This document shows positions 6,779 through 10,067 of a DNA stretch of 10,067 bases, piece by piece. The position numbers and the translations under genes were made by a program. The stretch spans positions 1 to 10,067 of the forward strand of contig CALAMD010000098.1 of NCBI GenBank assembly GCA_937925695.1, read 5' to 3'. Within the stretch, counting starts at the first letter, position 1. Each line of letters opens with the position of its first letter. This DNA is from an uncultured Bacillaceae bacterium. GTDB taxonomy: Bacteria; Bacillota; Bacilli; Bacillales; Amphibacillaceae. A model generated the notes under the pieces. It did no database searches. It was not told the DNA's origin and saw nothing but the letters and a program-made list of their open reading frames with translations.

Positions 6779-7678
6779 ATGAAAAAACTTGTTAAGCGAG
6801 CGATATTCATATTATTAGCATTTGCTTTAACCTTGGGAATTGCGACACCCGTGTTTGCTGTCAATGATGTTGATGAAACGCCAATTGTTGTTTATGGGGA
6901 AAGACTATCTGATGCCCAAGTAGAAGAAGTGCGTGACCTACTAGGCGTAGACGACCCAGACGCTGTTAAAGAACATATCATTACTGGACAAGACTATGCC
7001 ACCTATATTGACGGGAATCCAGATGCCAATATGTATTCGTCAGCCAAAATTATCCCAAAAGAAGAAGGCTACGGGATCCGAATTAATATCGTAACACCGG
7101 ACAATATTACTCAAGTGACCAGCGACATGTATGCAAACGCATTGCTCACTGCAGGTGTTGAAAATGCGGTTGTTGAAGTAGCTTCTCCGGTCCGCGTCAC
7201 AGGTGAATCAGCATTATCAGGAATTTATAAAGCCTACGATGCAGAAGGAAAACAACTCGATAAAGAAAGAATGATCATTGCCAATGAAGAACTTGAAGTT
7301 GCAACAGATTTAGCAGGTAAAGAAGGCTTGTCTCAAGAATTAGTGAGTGAGCTATTAGCGGAGATCAAAAAAGCTATCTCAGAGCAAAATCCAGCTACAA
7401 AGGAAGATATTGAACGGATCATCAACGAACAATTAGATAAATTGGAAATCAGCTTAAGTCCAGAAGACCGTCAACTTCTCATTGACTTATTTGAAAAAAT
7501 GCGTGATTTAGATATTGATTTTGATCGGATTAGAAACCAACTTGAGGACCTTGCTTCTACAATTAAAGATCGAGCCGATGAATTAGGCATAGATGAAGGA
7601 TTTTGGGAGAAAGTAGGTAATTTTATAAAAGATATTTTTATTGCAATTGGAAACTTCTTTTCAGGATTATTTAATTGA
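6779..7678 (+). CDS. DUF1002 family secreted protein (YpuA-like)
   Basis: Conserved extracytoplasmic protein of unknown function, 299 residues. A clear Sec signal peptide occupies residues 1-27: basic start MKKLVKR, hydrophobic core, then likely cleavage after VFA. There is no lipobox cysteine, so it is not a lipoprotein. The mature part carries the DUF1002 pattern as I recall it from Bacillus YpuA: GERLSDAQ, then ITGQDYATYI, then a SSAKI...GIRINIVTP strand region and a GVENAVVEVASP segment. Residues from about 165 on are helical and rich in Glu, Asp and Lys, possibly coiled coil. The last 25 residues (FWEKVGNFIKDIFIAIGN...) look like an amphipathic helix that could touch the membrane surface. 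The mature protein is strongly acidic. It is monocistronic, with its own promoter and terminator, and divergent from the MFS gene. Confidence 0.92.
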   Translation: MKKLVKRAIFILLAFALTLGIATPVFAVNDVDETPIVVYGERLSDAQVEEVRDLLGVDDPDAVKEHIITGQDYATYIDGNPDANMYSSAKIIPKEEGYGIRINIVTPDNITQVTSDMYANALLTAGVENAVVEVASPVRVTGESALSGIYKAYDAEGKQLDKERMIIANEELEVATDLAGKEGLSQELVSELLAEIKKAISEQNPATKEDIERIINEQLDKLEISLSPEDRQLLIDLFEKMRDLDIDFDRIRNQLEDLASTIKDRADELGIDEGFWEKVGNFIKDIFIAIGNFFSGLFN

Positions 7679-7719
7679 TAAAATAAAGGACTCGCCATAA
7701 AACGAGTCCTTTATTTTAT
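7678..7719 (+). terminator. Strong intrinsic terminator after the DUF1002 gene
   Basis: Perfect arms of at least 15 bases (7680-7694 and 7703-7717, core AAGGACTCG/CGAGTCCTT) enclose an 8-base loop, with A-rich left and T-rich right flanks. It begins at the stop codon. The A-rich left flank would also give a T-tail on the minus strand, so it may work in both directions. Confidence 0.9.
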
Positions 7720-7876
7720 TTCTTAACCAATTAAGTACAATCAAAATAGCTGCTTTAGCCGCTATAAAAATGAACAAATTGTGAACAATTACCTAGTGAA
7801 TAAGCAAGTAAGAAAACGCATCCAAAGCGATCATTTCAAGGGGTGACTAAAGACCTAAAAATGACAATGGCAATGT

Positions 7877-7980
7877 TTGTAAGCAAGGATTTATTTGCAT
7901 TATTGTAAAAAAAGACTACAATAAATGACAAGATAAAACTTTAGAATACGAAATAATTGTGGCAAATAAGATCCTTACAA
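7877..7980. repeat. Nested inverted repeats upstream of appD
   Basis: Outer arms: 7877-7898 (TTGTAAG, four extra bases, then GATTTATTTGC) and 7962-7980 (GCAAATAAGATCCTTACAA), an imperfect reverse complement with an 8-base perfect core TTATTTGC/GCAAATAA. Inside lies a second hairpin with perfect 7-base arms TATTGTA (7901-7907) and TACAATA (7917-7923), extendable to about 13 pairs with two bulged A. The inner right arm contains TACAAT, which with TTGCAT at 7895-7900 forms a weak promoter match. No flanking target duplication is visible. Confidence 0.5.
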
Positions 7981-8068
7981 TTTCGTTTCATGATGACCTA
8001 TGAATATGTTAAAATATTCACATTCATTTATCTTAATAGGCTAGCAAAAAGTACCAACAATACTTTTA

Positions 8069-8098
8069 TTGAAATATTAAGTTCTCATAGCATATAAT
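8069..8098 (+). promoter_or_regulatory. Sigma-A promoter for the app operon
   Basis: The -35 is TTGAAA (8069-8074, 5/6), the spacer 18 bases, and the -10 a perfect TATAAT (8093-8098). The predicted start near 8105 gives a leader of about 109 bases to the GTG at 8214. Confidence 0.65.
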
Positions 8099-8099
8099 C

Positions 8100-8113
8100 T
8101 AACAATCTTGTTA
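8100..8113. promoter_or_regulatory. Operator-like palindrome at the app transcription start
   Basis: TAACAA-TC-TTGTTA has perfect 6-base arms around a 2-base centre. It starts two bases after the -10 and covers the predicted transcription start, a usual position for a repressor site. The cognate regulator is not identifiable. Confidence 0.35.
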
Positions 8114-8199
8114 AATCACCTATCACAATAAAAGGTTATCTAATTTAGCGTCTAAATTGTCACAATATTTCAATTTGCCAAAGCGATTGATGATCTATG

Positions 8200-8206
8200 A
8201 AGGAGG
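8200..8206 (+). promoter_or_regulatory. Ribosome binding site that fixes the appD start at GTG 8214
   Basis: AAGGAGG lies exactly 7 bases before GTG 8214. The longer frame from TTG 8157 has no ribosome binding site and would translate through this one, so the 19 extra residues are rejected. Confidence 0.85.
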
Positions 8207-8213
8207 AAGAGCA

Positions 8214-9245
8214 GTGCCAGATCAGCGTTCCAATGACCAGGAGCTGCTCAAAATCAAAAATCTGCATACAGGTTTTATCATAGATGGCGAGCTCCATCAT
8301 GCAGTAACTGACGTAAATTTAGAGGTTAGACCTAAAGAAGTCGTCTGCGTGGTTGGAGAATCAGGTTGCGGAAAAAGTGTTTTGTCCTTGTCGATTATGC
8401 AGTTGCTACCACAATTTAACGCAAAAATATCTCAAGGTGAAATTTTATTTGAAGGGCAAGATTTGACGAAGAAAACGACGAAAGAAATGAATCAAATTCG
8501 TGGTAAAGAAATTGCGATGATCTTTCAAGAACCAATGACCGCATTAAATCCTGTTTTTACCATTGGTTCGCAAATGCAAGAGGTGTTTTTAAATCATTTA
8601 AAAATTAGCAAAAAAGAAGCCCGAGAAAGATCAATCGACCTACTACGGCAAGTTGGGATTTCTCGCCCAGAAAGTGTTGTCGATGAGTACCCACACCAAT
8701 TATCTGGTGGTATGAGACAACGAGTGATGATAGCCATTGCTATTGCGCTTAGCCCCAAACTATTGATTGCTGATGAGCCAACAACAGCACTTGATGTTAC
8801 CGTCCAAGCTCAAATACTTGAGTTATTGAAAGAAATTCAAGAAAAAGAAGATATGGCGATCATGTTAATTACTCATGACTTAGGGGTTGTCGCCGAAATG
8901 GCCGATCGTGTCATCGTGATGTATGCAGGGCAAGTAGTTGAAAGCACCGATGTTGTTTCTTTATTTAAGGAACCAAAACATCCCTATACAAAAGCATTAT
9001 TGAATAGTATTCCACGAATGGATGAAGAAGTGGATAAGTTAAATACGATAGACGGTGTTGTTCCTTCACTGCAAAATATGCCTAAAATAGGATGTCGGTT
9101 TGCTGATCGGTGTCCGAAAGCATTTGCCGATTGTACTCGTGTAACACCCGAGTATACTGAAGTAGCTAGTGGTCACTATGCAAGATGCCTCCTTTATGAA
9201 TCCTGTTATCCAACTGAAACAGGGACAAAGGAGGAGATTCATTGA
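8214..9245 (+). CDS. appD: Oligopeptide ABC transporter ATP-binding protein AppD-like
   Basis: Cytoplasmic ATPase of an App/Opp/Dpp-type peptide importer, 343 residues from the GTG. Nucleotide-binding elements in order: Walker A GESGCGKS (48-55), Q-loop Gln105 in FQEPMTALNP, signature LSGGMRQR (163-170), Walker B LLIADEP (183-189), and H-loop His221. The C-terminal oligopeptide/dipeptide domain carries GCRFADRCPKAFADC with Cys294, Cys300 and Cys307 plus Cys325, the four-cysteine pattern associated with a [4Fe-4S] cluster in this family. Bacillus subtilis OppD, as I recall it, lacks this pattern; AppD and DppD have it. The C-terminal region resembles AppD most. It is first in its operon and its TGA overlaps the appF ATG by one base. 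The D-F gene order at the 5' end also fits the app operon (appDFABC). Confidence 0.92.
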   Translation: MPDQRSNDQELLKIKNLHTGFIIDGELHHAVTDVNLEVRPKEVVCVVGESGCGKSVLSLSIMQLLPQFNAKISQGEILFEGQDLTKKTTKEMNQIRGKEIAMIFQEPMTALNPVFTIGSQMQEVFLNHLKISKKEARERSIDLLRQVGISRPESVVDEYPHQLSGGMRQRVMIAIAIALSPKLLIADEPTTALDVTVQAQILELLKEIQEKEDMAIMLITHDLGVVAEMADRVIVMYAGQVVESTDVVSLFKEPKHPYTKALLNSIPRMDEEVDKLNTIDGVVPSLQNMPKIGCRFADRCPKAFADCTRVTPEYTEVASGHYARCLLYESCYPTETGTKEEIH

Positions 9246-10067
9246 TGGAAAATCAAGGGAATCTAAAGGATAAGCAAGATGTTTTACTTGAAGTTAAAGA
9301 TTTAAAAAAGTATTATCCTGTTACGAAAGGTTTCTTTCGCCGTAAAATTGGTGATGTAAAAGCCGTAGATGGAATCTCGTTAACGTTGAAAAAAGGCGAA
9401 ACCTTTGGTCTAGTCGGGGAGTCCGGATGCGGGAAGTCAACAACTGGTCGGACAATATTACGACTGGAAAATCCTACATCGGGAAAAATAATTCTCGATG
9501 GTAATGATATAACTAATATAAAGGGTAAAAAATTAAGACAAATGCGTAAGAATTTTCAAATGGTATTCCAAGATCCCTATGCATCATTAAACCCGCAAAT
9601 GATGGTAGGACATATCGTTGGTGAACCACTGCGTAATTATACAAAAAAATCTTATAAAGAATTAGAAAATCAAGTAAAAGATTTGATTAAACGCGTAGGA
9701 TTAAGGGAAGAAGATTATTACAAATATCCCCATGAGTTTTCAGGGGGGCAAAGACAACGAATTGGCATTGCAAGAGCACTGGCATTACATCCTAAATTAA
9801 TTATTGCTGATGAGCCAGTAAGTGCATTGGATGTTTCGATCCAGTCACAAGTATTAAACTTACTTAAAGAATTGCAAGCAGGCTTTAATTTAACCTACTT
9901 GTTTATCGCACATGATTTAAGTGTAGTCAAACATATGAGTGATCGAATTGGGGTCATGTATTTAGGAAAATTAGTCGAAGTTGCGAATAAAGATGAACTT
10001 TACAAAGAACCATTACATCCTTATACGAAATCGCTAATTTCGGCTATTCCAACTCCCGATCCACAAG
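9245..10067 (+). CDS. appF: Oligopeptide ABC transporter ATP-binding protein AppF-like (3' end outside window)
   Basis: Second ATPase of the same peptide importer, expected to form a heterodimer with AppD beneath the two permeases. 274 codons are visible, running off the window; relatives have roughly 310-330 residues. The N-terminus contains LLEVKDLKKYYPV and FFRRKIGDVKAVDGISL, typical of OppF/AppF. Walker A GESGCGKS is at 58-65, Q-loop Gln109 in FQDPYASLNP, signature FSGGQRQR at 165-172, Walker B LIIADEP at 185-191, and H-loop His223. The conserved HPYTKSLISAIP segment near the break shows the C-terminal domain has begun. The ATG overlaps the appD stop as TGATG, with AAAGGAGG at 9227-9234. 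An in-frame TTG directly before the ATG is possible but less likely. Permease and substrate-binding genes are expected downstream. Confidence 0.93.
   Translation, partial: MENQGNLKDKQDVLLEVKDLKKYYPVTKGFFRRKIGDVKAVDGISLTLKKGETFGLVGESGCGKSTTGRTILRLENPTSGKIILDGNDITNIKGKKLRQMRKNFQMVFQDPYASLNPQMMVGHIVGEPLRNYTKKSYKELENQVKDLIKRVGLREEDYYKYPHEFSGGQRQRIGIARALALHPKLIIADEPVSALDVSIQSQVLNLLKELQAGFNLTYLFIAHDLSVVKHMSDRIGVMYLGKLVEVANKDELYKEPLHPYTKSLISAIPTPDPQ

Larger units (their letters stand above)
7720..8213. other. Noncoding stretch upstream of appD
   Basis: About 490 bases without a credible gene. It holds a dyad AATTGT-GA-ACAATT (7777-7790), a nested inverted-repeat block (7877-7980), a strong promoter (8069-8098), a palindrome at the predicted transcription start (8100-8113), and a leader of about 105 bases with ATTGT-C-ACAAT (8156-8166) and AAATTG/CAATTT (8154-8159, 8171-8176). 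ATTGT/ACAAT half-sites recur through the whole stretch. I see no T-box or known riboswitch signature and no perfect ScoC-type site. Confidence 0.7.

Noticed and set aside
7471..7698. Open frame of 75 codons on the minus strand
   Set aside because: Antisense to the helical C-terminal half of the DUF1002 gene and starting within its terminator.
7843..7908. 21-codon frame (GTG start) upstream of appD
   Set aside because: No ribosome binding site at proper spacing for the GTG or for the inner ATG at 7861, and its end runs into the inverted-repeat block; coding function cannot be supported.
8157..8213. 19-codon N-terminal extension of appD from TTG 8157
   Set aside because: No ribosome binding site before the TTG, and the excellent AAGGAGG at 8200-8206 points to GTG 8214.

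Overview
The window looks like a chromosomal segment of a low-GC Gram-positive bacterium, most likely a member of the Bacillaceae. The reasons are the AT-rich base composition, strong AAGGAGG-type ribosome binding sites, GTG and TTG start candidates, and typical Firmicute families (DUF1450, DUF1002, and an app/opp-type peptide ABC operon that begins with two ATPase genes). All assignments come from reading the sequence and from remembered family features; no database search was run. I see no rRNA, tRNA, insertion sequence, prophage or CRISPR array.

Layout. Bases 1-2811 (+): the 3' part of a SNF2-family helicase gene, followed 43 bases later by a MATE-family efflux gene with no convincing promoter between them. 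Bases 2812-3062: a short regulatory-looking spacer with an inverted pair of perfect DnaA boxes, a LexA/DinR-like palindrome and an extended -10 promoter. Bases 3063-3452 (+): ridA, which ends in a bidirectional hairpin terminator shared with a convergent small DUF1450 gene (3473-3721, -). Bases 3801-6591 (-): a second, distinct MATE exporter gene, with an MdtG-like MFS drug exporter gene upstream of it. Each of the two has a plausible promoter of its own, and the MFS start codon is unclear. Bases 6779-7678 (+): a secreted DUF1002 protein gene with a sigma-A-type promoter and a strong terminator. Bases 7720-8213: about 490 bases without a credible gene, holding nested inverted repeats, a strong promoter and a palindrome at the predicted transcription start. 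Bases 8214-10067 (+): appD and appF (partial), overlapping by one base, the two ATPases of an oligopeptide importer whose permease and binding-protein genes should lie beyond the window.

Functionally this is a housekeeping and transport neighbourhood: three drug or metabolite exporters, one peptide importer, one reactive-enamine detoxification enzyme, one helicase, and two conserved proteins of unknown role. I do not see a new multi-gene system. The observations most worth checking are the DnaA-box and LexA-like cluster at 2815-2876, the missing canonical start of the MFS gene, and the dyad-rich region upstream of appD.
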